Below, in pieces: positions 23,256-35,427 of a DNA stretch of 64,000 nt. The stretch's first letter is position 1. Each line of letters begins with the position of its first letter. The position numbers and the translations under genes were made by a program. The notes under the pieces are model-generated. The model did no database searches. It saw only the letters and a list, made by a program, of their open reading frames with translations, and was not told the origin of the DNA. Source of the DNA: Taudactylus pleione (taxonomy: Eukaryota > Chordata > Amphibia > Anura > Myobatrachidae); the NCBI GenBank assembly GCA_031769625.1, contig JAUIMM010000121.1:6658001-6722000 (forward strand), read 5' to 3'.

Positions 23256-26200
23256 GTTGCTAAGATAAAAAAAAAGAGAAAGCCCCTCCAAATATAAATC
23301 CCTCCAAGGGACTGCCTCACAGAGTTTTAATAAATACATAGAATCACCCTCTGAGACAACCGTAGAAATATATCTTAAAGATAGACAGCTACTTGATTCC
23401 TTTCTGACTTCACAGGCACAACAACGCCTGGATTATACAAAGCAATCCTACTACAAGTGGGGAAACCGCTCGGGCTAATTGCTGACTACAATGTCCAGGC
23501 CATGGAAAAGCGCTCATTTGTGACTGCGCTGTGGGGTGTCTCCTCGAACACAACCTATACCCATACTAAAGACATATTGGAACAATTTCATCAATTTTAT
23601 TCCAAATTATATATCCCTATTCCTAAACAGGAGGCTACACATGCTCGCCTATTATCTCAAGCAAACTTGCCCAAACTTACGCAATCTCAACGGGCGATTT
23701 GGAAGGAGAGGTTAGGGAGGAGGAATTGGACTGTGTGATCGCTGGCTTGTTGCCTCACAAGGCCCCAGGGCAGGATGGCTTCACTGGAACATATTTAAAC
23801 CTGTTCAATACAATCTATAGATCTCACCCTGAATACCCTTCCTTTACCAAAGCATTCACTACACTTATTCTTAAACCGGTAAAAGACCCGATGTCGGTGG
23901 AATCCTACAGGCCAGTTGCTCTTCTAAATGTTGATTTTTAAGTATTTTCAAAGATACTGGCTAATAGGTTACATCAAATCCTTCCGGAACTTCTAACTTC
24001 CCACCAACTGGGTTTTGTTCGGGAACGACACTCTGTAAAAGCAATACGCTAAACAATAGCGGCAACAGTAGCTGCGTCTCAAGAGGAAAAAGGGAGACAT
24101 ATGCTCTTAAGTTTAGACACACATAAGGCTTTTGACACCGTGGCCTGGCTCCATCTATTTAAGGTGTTGAAGGACAGAGAATTTGATGACAACTTTATAA
24201 AACTTATTCATTACTTTTATACAACGACCTCCACTTCCCTTCTAGTTAACGGCCTCAGAGGAGAACAATTACCTATGCAACAAGGTACAAGGCAAGGGTG
24301 CCCATTATCGCCGCTTCTCTTTAATTTATCAATTGACCCTTTACTACAACTTTTGCAGGATTCATCTATGTTTAAGGCAACCAAATAGGTAATATGGAGG
24401 TAAAAATGTATGCATTCGCTGATGATATATTGCTATATATAAGCAACCACCAAAATGTTCTGCCCAAAGTCCTTGACCTCTTGCGAGACTTCGGAAGTGT
24501 GTCAGGATTTGAGGTCAACTTTTCAAAATCAATAGGTATGTACTTAGGAGCGGGAGTAATTAGACCAACTTGGAGTCGAGAACTTCCACTCAATTGGGCA
24601 AAATCCCACTTTACATATTTGGGCATTAAGCTACCTAAACATCCCTCAAAATTAGTTCGGTTAAATATAGGGGAGGCAATATCAGCCATTCAAATGAATT
24701 AGAAGGATGGAATCATTTGATCCTTTCCTACCTAGGCAGAGCAAACCTAATTAAGAGGTCAACCTTCCCACGTCTCTTGTATCTAATGCAGTCCCTACTG
24801 TTACTGATAAGCAATACTGAACTTTTCAGCAAGTTCATTTGGAATGGAAAGAGATCAAAGATAACAATTATAAAGCTTCAACAGCATAAAATGAATGGGG
24901 GTATTAACTTTCCCCAGATTCAAATATACAACCATGCGGCTATAATGAGACATCTGCGAGATTGGATTTCGATTAGTGACACTTATACTAATTTGGTTAG
25001 ACGCCCAATTACTTTCGAAAGGTAATTTAACGACCCTTCTTCACTGCTTTGAAGCGGAGATAGATCAGGACCTAAAAGACAACCCTTTACTCTGGTCGAC
25101 ACATCACTTATGACATAGACTGAGACGCAAAGCGAATCTAAACGAATACAAATCTCTATTCTTGACATTTTTAGATAATGAGGCTTTCCAACATGGCGAG
25201 GCTGCTCATCCTTTTACAATTCTTTGGCAAAAGGGACTCAAAAATCTTGGTGGGGCAGTAGACTCGTCTACCAGAAAGCTCTTATGCTTTGATGAGGCCA
25301 AAACAAACTTTCCAATTCTTCAACGCCTCCCACTGGCTTATTTTCAGATGCAACATTACGCTGCTTCTGTTATCAAGAGATTCTTGGAAGGAGATTGGTC
25401 GAATCCGCTAAATGAACTGTTGGGTTCCCCGCCTACCACCAGAAGAGCCATTTCTGCACATTACATATTTTTCTGCTCCCCGATGGACCATTCTAATAGT
25501 CAATCGGGAATACCACAATGGCTCGTGGATTTCCCAGATCTTAATTGTCCCTTATTAGTTAAAAATTGTATTTCCTCATGTTGCTTAATCCCTTCAATGC
25601 AATACCAGGAATTGTTTTATAACATATTTCAGAGAGCTTACTACTCACCCCACAGACAATACTTGGCGGGAATGTCCACTTCTCATGAGTGCCGCCGCTG
25701 CCGAGCACCCAGGGCAGGTCTTTTTCACTGCCTCTGGGCATGCACTCTAATATGACGCTTTTGGATCCAAGTTAAAAAAAAATCTATGGATCACTTGGTG
25801 AATTATCTGCCATTTACAGCAGAATGGGCTATTTTTGGTATTATACCAGAGAGTCAGCGGGTCTCTAAAGGCTGCAGAAAACTGCTGCTAGCAATTAGCG
25901 CAGCTGCACGCAAATCTATCCTACAAGAGTGGATGCCGCCACCCTCCTTAAGATTATTTAAACATAAAATCCACCACATTTTTCAGATGGACTGGTTGGA
26001 GACAACTTTAAATGAGGACAGATTAGTTGATACATTTTTTCACTCTTGGGAGAGTTACATCTCCATCCTACCAATGGATTTCCAGAGTCAAATTAAACAT
26101 TCACTTCATAACACAGAATGGTGACAAGAATTCTATTGGGTGAACCTCCCATATTACTAGAGAACTAGCTCTTTCTTGATAGGTCGTCTATTGATTTTGG

Positions 26201-26461
26201 GCTTTTCTTGGCTCTCCTCATCTCTAAGTTCTAGGTGAAATACAGTATATCTCCAAGATATTTGCTGGGCTGTGATATATCCGCCTATGTCTATAGGAGA
26301 ACTACCGCTTTATTTGTATAAATCAATCTGTAATTTTGTATCTTATTGTGTGGAATTGCGGACGCATATATAAATACACCAATATATCCTTTATTGTATT
26401 GAACTATGTTTGACTTCTGTAACTTGATGTGATGCTTAAATAAAAGTATTTGAGAAAAAAA

Positions 26462-26767
26462 AAAGATAGCATTAAGGTTAAAATGAACTTACCTTACTCC
26501 GAGAATTGTCATATCACCAGGTACAGCCTCGCATGGACTGTTCTATTCTGAGCATTGACTTTGATTCCAAAGCTCAGTGACATCACAAAGGCTGTTTATC
26601 ATGTAAGCCAGTCACATGAGAAGCCTACTTAGGAGATACCTGACTTCCTGCTTGCATTTCTCCATTATTATCTATTTATCTTTTTTATCTACTTATGTAA
26701 CTTTAAATTCAGATGAAATTTAGGGTAAAATAGGCTTATATTACACCATGAGATGTCATTTCACTAC
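26462..26767 (+). repeat. Satellite block S3
   Basis: Resumes exactly at the L1 target-site duplication and runs about 300 bp through parts of two monomers to the 5' LTR of the next element. No gene. Confidence 0.85.
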
Positions 26768-27449
26768 TGTGGCAGTATCACCAGAGGTGGTGCTGGTGAG
26801 CAGCAGATTCTGTGTGGGTCAGGACAGATCCGCCCACACAGAGTGGAAAAGCATTCTGGGAAGATGTGTAAGGGCTGCCTTGTGGAGAGAGCTCAGTTGT
26901 GGGCTGATGAGGAGGCAGACCAGTCAGGCTGCTGTTGGAAACAGTCTATGTGGGACTGTGGCAGCCAGAGAGCCCAGTGAAGCTAAGCGAGCCATTGGGG
27001 GCCAGGAGGCCTGTGCCTGGACCTTGCAGGAGAAAAGGGGGGGACCACAAAACTCTCAGACTGTGTGACATTGAAACAGCTGGGCTGCAGGCTGAGGAAG
27101 CCAGGGCTTACTGTATACCTGGAGGATACAGGGAAGTGCACAAAGACTGATGGTGTTTGTATAGCTGTGGCAGCCAAGCCAGGCTGGAGCCAGTGATAGA
27201 CCTGCAGAGTAGCAGGCTGAGACTTTATTGGCAGATTAGCTGCACCCTTATAGAGAGGGTTCAAGAAGTGAGTTAGACACCCTAAATAGGGGCTAGGTTG
27301 TTTATTATTTTCTGTTTGTTTCCTGACTTTCCATGCTGGAAAGTAAAGCATCATTTATTTACTTGAAAGCTGTGTGTGGACCCTCATTAAGCAACCTAAA
27401 CACTGCACCAATCCACCCTCTCCCGAGCTAATTACCCCACAACATCACA
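26768..27449 (+). repeat. 5' LTR
   Basis: Begins TGTGGCAGTATCACC and ends CCACAACATCACA. A possible promoter and poly(A) region lies near the 3' third (AAAGTAAAGCATCATTTATTTAC), but no exact TATA box is obvious. Open frames through both LTRs are identical shadows. Confidence 0.9.
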
Positions 27450-27451
27450 TA

Positions 27452-27470
27452 TGGTGGAGAATGCGGGCAT
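27452..27470 (+). other. Primer-binding site, complementary to tRNA-Ala 3' end
   Basis: TGGTGGAGAATGCGGGCAT starts two bases after the 5' LTR. Its complement, ATGCCCGCATTCTCCACCA, reads as the 3' end of a vertebrate tRNA-Ala (AGC) with the CCA tail, from memory of that tRNA. Minus-strand DNA synthesis would be primed here. Confidence 0.75.
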
Positions 27471-28107
27471 AAAGATTCTACGCATGAAGATTCTATGCAT
27501 GAAGATTCTACACATAAAGGTATACGCAAGACAGATCTATGAAAATGTGTTTTACAGCAAGTAAATGGACATAAGGAGGCTCACTGCACCTGCATGGTGG
27601 AATGCTCGTCAAGGTGGTGAGTGAAGATAAGTCTGTTGTGAAGTGTTGTTTAAACAAAAAAATTGTCTGCAAGTGTGCACTATTGCTGCAGTGTACATCT
27701 TTTCCTTGGAAAGGAAGAGAAATAAGTGTTACACAAGTTGCTGGAGAATTGTTTTTCTTATGGGAGATGCAAAGTTTGCAAGAAACAGAAGTATTCAAGT
27801 GTTTTGTAAAAGTGAAAGTGCAAGTATATTGTCTGTGAAGAGAAATGTGCACTTTCTCAGCATTGGAAGGGTTAAAAGAAATTGTGTGGTTTATCCTGGT
27901 GAATTGCTCATGCTCATTAAGTCAAGGTGTGGTACTGAGGGAGCAGAGGTTCCTATTGAAAGACAATTGAGACTGTTTGAAACATGCTGGTAATTGTAGT
28001 GCCGCATGAAGTAAAATGTTTTACTGTGTTGAAAATACTTTTGAAGACAAAGTGTGATACAGTGAAAACAAAAACAAGTTGTTCCTGTGTATTTTGTGCC
28101 AAGAATC

Positions 28108-30318
28108 ATGGGAAATAAAAACAAAAATTCTAAAGGTAGACCACCTACCAAGGTTCATTCTCAGTCTAGAGAGGTGGAAAACCCGGGCTGAAGTTTACAG
28201 TCTAAATGTGAAGAAAGTCGGTTACATGGAAGTGATTTAAAGCTGTTTGAAATCCTCTGTGGTGAATCCTTTCAAATTGATGGGGTAAATGTTATTCCAT
28301 ACAAAGAAACATTGAAAGAGACATTTAGAAAGCAGAATAAGATGTCAGTGTGTGTGGTCAGTGTATGGTACAAGGTCCTAGTGGACAGTGTGTGTGGTCA
28401 GTGTATGGTACAAGGTCCACTAGGAGAGGACTATGTCAGCATGGAAAATGTTGACTCTCTGTGTGAAGTTTGGCGTAAAACACTTATGCGCTATTGCGAC
28501 CAGATAAGTGACTTGGAGGACAAGTCTACAAAAGAGAAGCTTTTGCATGCACAAATTGAAAAGACGTTACAGAGTGAGTTGTTGTCTTTAGCATTGGTGC
28601 AAGAAGAAGAAAAAAAACTTGAAGTTCTTAAAGAGACAGACCTCAAATTACCGGTTATGTCTGAACGCCTTGAGGAGGCTAAAATGTTCCAATGTGTTAC
28701 AAAGTATGAGAGTGATGTGCTCATAGCAAAGAATGATGTATTGGAGCAAGATATTGTTGAAGTGCAGCAAAAGTGTGTGGTACTTCAGCAGGAAGTAGAA
28801 GAGTTGAAAGAATGTGTCCAGAGACATCAGAGTGATGTAGAACGCACGCAGGTGGAAGTGGCGGATCTGACTCTGGTGTTAAAAGAAAAAGACCTTAATT
28901 GTGTCCACTCAAGTAAAGCTTAAAGATTGTGAACTAGCGAAAAGTTCTCTGGCTAAAAAGTTTTGTGAAGTAAAAGAGAAGTATCTCCAGATGCTGCAGA
29001 CTCGCGCTCAGTGGGAAACTGACCGTGAAGGAAAAGAGATGGAGATGGTCCATCTTAAAGTCAGCTGTAAGGAGCAAGTACAAACTCTCCAATCCAATTT
29101 AGCTGCAGCTAGAGCAGTTTCAGAATGTCTAAAGGAAAGAGATGTATTCCTGGAGAAGTGTCTGCTAAGTACACAGAACCAGTTGCAAAGATTCCAAGTG
29201 GAGAGGAATACCAAAGAACTGGAGTTGCAAAGTGAATTAAATGTGGCAGAGTCTGAAATAATTGTACAAAAGTTGAGACTTGCTGAACATAAAGTTGTGG
29301 AGCGCAAGCTTCTGCAATCTGAGAGCAAGTTGGAAAGCGCCATGGTGAAAATTGCCCAGCTGAAAGAGCAGCTGTCTATGGCTCAGATAAAGTTCCACAT
29401 GGTAGTGGGAAAATCAGAAGAGGAAAAGAAGTTGAATAACGTTCTGAAGTTGGATTCTGGACCCAAAATAGCGTCTGATGTCGTCGCTGAACCCAGTGTG
29501 GCAGAAGTACATAAACACAAGCAGCAATTGTTACAGATTGATCCTGAAAAGGCTGGCACACAAAGTGATATGCTACCGGTACATAATGTCTTGTGTGATG
29601 AGCAGTGGTACCATAGAGATGTCCCCGTTAATGATACCAGTGTACAAGAAGGGACAGAAGTGTCGGAGTTGGGAAATCCCTAAAGGTCCGTCTTGTAGGA
29701 GTGGATAAGATTCCTTGCAGTGACTTTCAGCTTACAGTAATAGCAGAGGGTGTGAAGTCCTCCCAAAGGAACACAGTTCCAGGTTGCAAAACCGTGTCTG
29801 AAATTGGCGATAAAGAAATAACATATACAGATGGTGATCGCATAACCCGTGAGGAAAAGGTACAAGATGTACAGAAGTCTATAGATATGTTGACGGCTTC
29901 CAAAGATGAGACTCTGATGTCACTATATGATCACAGTGATGTGAATGTACCCAAGTCATGCATTTTTGCAGTGGAAAACAGAATCTTACAGGCAGTTAAT
30001 GGTAACAGTCTTGTGAAGAGTAATTCTCATGTATATGAAGTAATGCCATCATGCAACTAGGATAAAACTTGCAATACAGCTGAATTTATCTGTGAGGAAG
30101 TGAAGTGGTTTCAAATTACAAAGCTTGAAGCAAAATGTCCAGCTAAAGTGAATTGGAAAATAAAGACCTCTGTGGAAAGTGAACTTCAACCTGTGCTGGT
30201 GGAACATGTGGAAGTTCATTATACAGTATTTTCAAGGCTCAAAAATTGGGAGCACAAGAAATTCCAAGAGACCTATGCCTTAATGAAGTGGCAGATAGAC
30301 ATCAAAGCCGTGAGATAA
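28108..30318 (+). pseudogene. Long coiled-coil protein of the LTR element, unknown family
   Basis: Start taken at the ATG at 28108 (MGNKNKNSKGRPP), about 660 bp after the 5' LTR, where gag usually starts. An in-frame TGA near 28189 is followed by the same frame to 28923. A shift near 28901-28923 continues in another frame to 29683, a shift near 29670 returns to the first frame, and an in-frame TAG at 30058 precedes a tail to 30318. Joined in outline this is about 735 codons. From about 28480 to 29430 it is dense in K, E, L, Q and V with heptad spacing, a long coiled coil. The tail is not coiled. A 39-bp unit (AGTGTGTGTGGTCAGTGTAT..) is duplicated at about 28345-28420. No zinc knuckle or pol motif is visible. 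It could be a very diverged Gag or a captured host coding sequence. Confidence 0.6.
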
Positions 30319-30805
30319 ATTATGTGGATCAATGGAGTAAATATTCAAGTATCCTATGTGGACACGGGAGTCCGGAATCTGAGGGCGACAGTGCCAGTAC
30401 GTTGTCTGTTGACATAAAGCCAAGGTCCAGAATTTGTGATGATGATGACTCTCTCAAGATACTGATAGCTCCTCTTCTTTCAAAGAGCTATCAATGAAGT
30501 ATGCCAGTAGCCAATACAGGGCTTTAAGGCTGAAGATTAAAGATGTGACAAGTTGGCCAAAAGATGTACCTTTAATAGGTTTAAGTGGCAAGAGAAAAGA
30601 TGAAGTATGTCGTTTTGGAAAAAATGTGTTCAAGTTCTTAATGCCTGTTGCAGTACCCAAGGGTGAGCCTCAAGTACTGCATAAAGAAAGCAAGTATCAC
30701 CATTGGTACCATAAAGTTAGGAAAATAGTAAGGAGAAAAATTACCTCTGGGACTTCGCAATGTGAATGCCTCGTCCCATGTCGCTGAACCCAGGGGTTTC
30801 AAGCT
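30319..30805 (+). other. 3' internal region of the LTR element
   Basis: Short open frames (30246-30497, 30494-30787) in different phases suggest more decayed coding sequence, but I recognise no family. The end reads into the polypurine tract. Confidence 0.4.
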
Positions 30806-30818
30806 GGGGAGGGGGATA
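30806..30818 (+). other. Polypurine tract
   Basis: GGGGAGGGGGA followed by TA lies directly before the 3' LTR, where plus-strand priming is expected in LTR retrotransposons. Confidence 0.75.
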
Positions 30819-31499
30819 TGTGGCAGTATCACCAGAGGTGGTGCTGGTGAGCAGCAGATTTTGTATGGGGCAGGACAGAACTGCCCACACAGAGTGGAAA
30901 AGCATTCTGGGAAGATGTGTAAGGGCTGCCTTGTGGAGAGAGCTCAGGTGTGGGCTGATGAGGAGGCAGACCAGTCAGGCTACTGTTGGAAACAGTCTAT
31001 GTGGGACTGTGGCAGCCAGAGAGCCCAGTGAAGCTAAGCGAGCCATTGGGGGCCAGGAGGCCTGTGTCTGGACCTTGCAGGAGGCAAGGGGGGGACCACA
31101 AAACTTTCAGACTGTGTGACATTGAAGCAGCTGGGCTGCAGGCTGAGGAAGCCAGGGCTTACTGTATACCTGGAGGATACAGGGAAGGCCACAAAGATTG
31201 ATGGTGTTTGTATAGCTATGGCAGCCAAGCCAGGCTGGAGCCGGTGATAGACCTGTAAAGTAGCAGGCTGAGACTTTATTGGCAGATTAGCTGCACCCTT
31301 ATAGAGAGGGTTCAAGAAGTGAGTTAGAAGCCCTAAATAGGGGCTAGGTTATTTATTATTTTCTGTTTGTTTCCTGACTTTCCATGCTGGAAAGTAAAGC
31401 ATCATTTATTTACTTGAAAGCTGTGTGTGGACCCTCATTAAGCACCTAAACACTGCACCAATCCACCCTCTGCCGAGATAATTACCCCACAACATCACA
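30819..31499 (+). repeat. 3' LTR
   Basis: Direct copy of 26768-27449, same TG..CA ends, with scattered substitutions (for example ATTTTGTATGGGGCAGG against ATTCTGTGTGGGTCAGG near the start). Confidence 0.9.
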
Positions 31500-31654
31500 C
31501 TACACATAGGTGAGTGTAAAAATTCCACATCAAGCCATGACCATTAATACCAGCAATGGGAGACATCAGAGAGGCTGCCAGTCATACGATAACCCTGTTG
31601 AGGTAATAAATCACAACCTGCTTGCATTTCACTACTAATATCAATACATCTATC

Positions 31655-31709
<55 letters not shown>

Positions 31710-33007
31710 GATCTATCATTATTTAAAGATAGCATTAAGGTTAAAATATGCTTACCGAACACTGAGAATTGTCATATCACCAGGTACAGCCTCTCAGTGA
31801 CTGTTCTAGGCACTGGGTTTGATTCCAAAGCAAAGTGACATCACAAAGGCTGTTTATGATGTAAGCAGTCACATGATACATCTGATCAAGAGCTAAATCA
31901 CAACCTACTTTAATTTCACAATATATTTATCTATATTATGTATATATGTAAACCATCTAACATTATTTATAGATAACATTAATGTTAAAATATGCGTACC
32001 TTACACCATGAGATGTGATATCACCATGCTCAACTGAACAAACCAATGCAGAGTGACGTCACAAAGACTGTTTATGATGTAAGCCAGTCACATGACAAGC
32101 TTACTTAGGTGATATTTAGCATACTGCTTGCATTTCTCCATTTTTATCTATTTATCTTTTTCTATCTACTCATGTACATTGAATTTCAGATGAAATTTAG
32201 GGTAAAAGAAGCTTAAATTACACCATGAGATGTCATATCACTACATAGAGGTGAGTGTACCAATTCCACATCGAGCATAACCATTAATACCAGCACTGGC
32301 AGACATCAGAGAGGTTTCCAGTCATACGACAAGCCTGTTGAGGTAATAACTCAAAACCTGCTTGCATTTCACCACTAATATCTATCTATCTATATCTATC
32401 TATCTATCTATCTACCTTACTCCGAGAATTGTCAAATCACCAGGTACAGCCTTTCAGTGACTGTTCTATTCTAAGCATTGACTATGATTCCAAAGCTAAG
32501 TGACATCACAAAGGCTGTTTATGATGTAATCAAGTCACATGATACCTCTGCTATCTATGTATCTATCTATGGCTATCTAGGTTTTCTATGTACCCATCTA
32601 ACATTTTTTTTAGATAACATAAATGTTAAAATAAGCATACCATTAGATGTCATATCACCATGCTTAACTACTCAAATCAATGCAGAGTGACATCACAAAG
32701 ACTGCTTATGATGTAAGCCAGTCACACGAAAAGCCTTCTTAGGTGATACTTGGCATCCTGCTTGCATTTCTCCATTATTATCTATTTATATCTATTCATG
32801 TAACTTTAATTTCAGATGAAATTTAGGGTAAATAAGCTTACATTACACCATGAGATGTCATATCACTACATATAGGTGAGTATAACAGTTAATGGTTATA
32901 TCAAGCATAACCATTAATACCAGCACTGGGAGACATCAGACAGGTTGTCAGTGATACGATAACCCTGTTGAGGTAATAAATCACAAACTGCTTGCATTTA
33001 ACCACTA

Positions 33008-33051
<44 letters not shown>

Positions 33052-33783
33052 GATCTATCATTATTTAAAGATAGCATTAAGGTTAAAATAAGCTTACCTA
33101 ACACTGAGAATTGTCATATCACCAGGTACAGACTCTTAGTGACTGTTCTATTCTAGGCACTGGGTTTCATTCCAAAGCAAAGTGACATCACAAAGGCTGT
33201 TTATGATGTAACCAAGTCACATGATACATCTGCTCAAGGGATAAATCACAACATACTTTCATTTCACAATACATTTATCTATGTATCTATTTCACAATAT
33301 GTTTATCTATGTATATATGAATTTATATTTCTATCTAGCTATGGCAATCTAGCGATTCTATCTACCTATCTAACATTATATATAGTTAACATAAATGTTA
33401 AAATAAGATAACCTTACACAATGAGATGTCATATCACCATGCTCAACTGAACAAACCAATGCAGAGTGACATCACAAAGACTGTTTATGATGTAAGCCAG
33501 TCACAATAAAAGCCTTCTTAGGTGATACTTGGCATCCTGCTTGCATTTCTCCATTATTATCTATTTATATCTACTCATGTAACTTTAATTTCAGATGACA
33601 TTTAGGGTAAAATAAGCTTACATTACACCATGAGATGTCATATCACTACATATAGGTGAGTGTAACAGTTCCTTATCAAGCATAACCATTAATACCGGTA
33701 CTGGGAGACATCAGAGAGGCTGCTAGTCATACGATAAGCCAATTGAGGTAATAAATCACAACCTGCTTGCAATGCACCACTGA

Positions 33784-33843
<60 letters not shown>

Positions 33844-34551
33844 ATTATTTAAAGATAGCATTAAGGTTAAAATAAACTTACCTAACACTGAGAATTGTCA
33901 TATCACCAGGTACAGCCTCTCAGTGACTGTTCTATTCTAAGCATTGACTATGATTCCAAAGCTAAGTGGCATCACAAAGTCTGCTTATGATGATAGCCAG
34001 TCACATGATACATCTGCTCAAGGGATAAATCACAACCTACTTTCATTTTATAATAAATGTATCTATGTATCTATTTTTCTATATATATATATATATATGG
34101 CTATTTAGCTATTCTATCTACCCATCTAGCAATATTTTTAGATAACATAAATGTTAAAATAAGATAACCTTACACCATGAGATGTCATATAACCATGCTC
34201 AACTGAACAAACCAATGCAGAGTGACATCACAAAGACTTTATGATGTAAGCCAGTCACATGAAAAGCCTACTTAGGTGATACTTGACATCCTGCTTGCAC
34301 TTATCCATTATTATCTATTTATCTATTTCTATCTACTCATGTAACTTTTATTTTAGATGAAATTTAGGATAATTTAAGCTTACATTACACCATGAGAAAT
34401 CATATTACTACATATAGGTGAGTGTAACAGTTCCACATCAAGCATAACCATTAATACAAGCACTAAGAGACATCAGAGAGGTATAATCCAGTTATATGAT
34501 ATGCCTGTTGAGGTAATAAATCACAACCTGCTTGCATTTCAACACTAATAC

Positions 34552-34584
<33 letters not shown>

Positions 34585-35291
34585 ATTATTTAAAAATAGC
34601 GTTAAGGTTAAAATAAGCTTACCTTACACCGAGAATTGTCATTTCACCAGGTACAGCCTCTCAGTGACTGTACTATTCTAACATTGACTATGATTCCAAA
34701 GCTAAGTGACATCACAAAGGCTGTTTATGATGTAAGCCAGTCACATGATACATCTGCTCCAGGAATAAATCACGACCTACTTTAATTTCACAATATATTT
34801 ATATATGTATCTATATTTCTTTCTAGCTATGGCTATCTAGCTATTCTATCTATCCATCTAACAGATAACATAAATCTTAAAATAAGCTAACCTTACACCA
34901 TGAGATGTCATATCACCATGCCTAACTGAACAAACCAATGCAGAGTGACATCACAAAGACTGTTTATGATGTAAGCCAGTCACATGAAGAGCCTTCTTAG
35001 GTGATACTTGGCATCCTGCTTGCATTTCTCCATTATTATCTATTTATATCTACTCATGTAACTTTAATTTCAGATGACATTTAGGTTAAAATAAGCTTAC
35101 ATTACACCATGAGATGTCATATCACTGCATATAGCAAGCAGAGTGTAACAGTTCCTTATCAAGCATAACTATTAATACCAGCACTGGGAGACATCAGAGA
35201 GGCTGCCAGTCATACGATAAGCCTATTGAGGTAATAAATCACAACCTGCTTGCATTTCACCACTAATATCAATCAATCAATCAATCAATCA

Positions 35292-35386
<95 letters not shown>

Positions 35387-35427
35387 ATTGTTTAAAGATA
35401 GCATTAAGTTTAAGATAAGCTTACCTT
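31500..35427 (+). repeat. Satellite block S4, longest uninterrupted array
   Basis: Five to six higher-order units in direct tandem. The marker GAGGTAATAA recurs near 31600, 32338, 32968, 33745, 34508 and 35229 (spacings about 738, 630, 777, 763 and 721 bp). Each full unit contains three related monomers: one starting AAGCTTACC..GAGAATTGTCATATCACCAGG, one with ATGAGATGTCATATCACCATGCTCAACTGA, one with GTCATATCACTACATATAGGTGAGTG. TGACGTCA occurs at 32054-32061. (ATCT)n runs occur in most units. No gene. Confidence 0.92.
35293..35386 (+). repeat. (ATCT)n microsatellite, longest run
   Basis: About 23 uninterrupted ATCT units, GATA on the minus strand, preceded by (ATCA)n. The tract is translated by six-frame tools as a run of SIYL repeats, which is not a protein. 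Confidence 0.97.

Larger units (their letters stand above)
19057..26124 (+). pseudogene. L1/Tx1-like ORF2 (APE endonuclease and reverse transcriptase), broken, split by hAT copy C
   Basis: ORF2 nicks target DNA and copies the element RNA. The APE-type endonuclease begins at 19057: FSWNVDGLN, FIQETHW and NLYAPTT are clear. A frameshift near 19470-19503 precedes GNFNTVD (usually GDFN), and IISDHAPVTLEW gives the catalytic SDH. hAT copy C interrupts the text at 20002/23256. The reverse transcriptase follows: APGQDGFTGTYL, ESYRPVALLNVD, DTHKAFDTVAW, GTRQGCPLSPLLFNL and FADDILLY (FADD where YADD is usual). The C-terminal part has a CCHC-like knuckle, ECRRCRAPRAGLFHCLWAC. Further stops and shifts lie near 23720, 23940, 24050, 24390, 24700 and 25025. 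Clade call is L1/Tx1 from these motifs; a tree would settle it. Confidence 0.87.
9968..26461 (+). mobile_element. L1/Tx1-type LINE, full length, 16-bp TSD, split by three insertions
   Basis: A single non-LTR retrotransposon, shown by the 16-bp target-site duplication AAAGATAGCATTAAGG at 9952-9967 and 26462-26477, both matching the satellite. The 5' end is GACTTCCGGTGGGCGGGCC, the 3' end an A tail after TAAAAGTATTTGAG. Subtracting the three nested elements and their TSDs leaves about 8.0 kb: a GC-rich 5'UTR with duplicated monomers, ORF1 (RNA-binding), an unusually long inter-ORF region, ORF2 (endonuclease and reverse transcriptase), a short 3'UTR and the A tail. Both ORFs carry several frameshifts and stops, so it is an old, inactive copy that later served as a landing site. 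Confidence 0.92.
26768..31499 (+). mobile_element. LTR retrotransposon without recognisable pol, coiled-coil cargo
   Basis: Two direct LTRs of 682 and 681 bp, both TGTGGCAG..ATCACA, flank 3.4 kb. The target duplication is CTAC (26764-26767 and 31500-31503), possibly longer because the LTR end overlaps similar bases. A primer-binding site and a polypurine tract are in the right places. The LTRs differ at about 10 positions in the first 270 bases and less later, so insertion was not recent. The interior has one long decayed reading frame (28108-30318) and I find no protease, reverse transcriptase, RNase H or integrase motif, so it is non-autonomous. Confidence 0.85.

Noticed and set aside
26748..27354. 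Open frames across the 5' LTR and repeated at 30762-31315
   Set aside because: The same frames in both LTRs follow from LTR identity, and the stop pattern shows no coding constraint.
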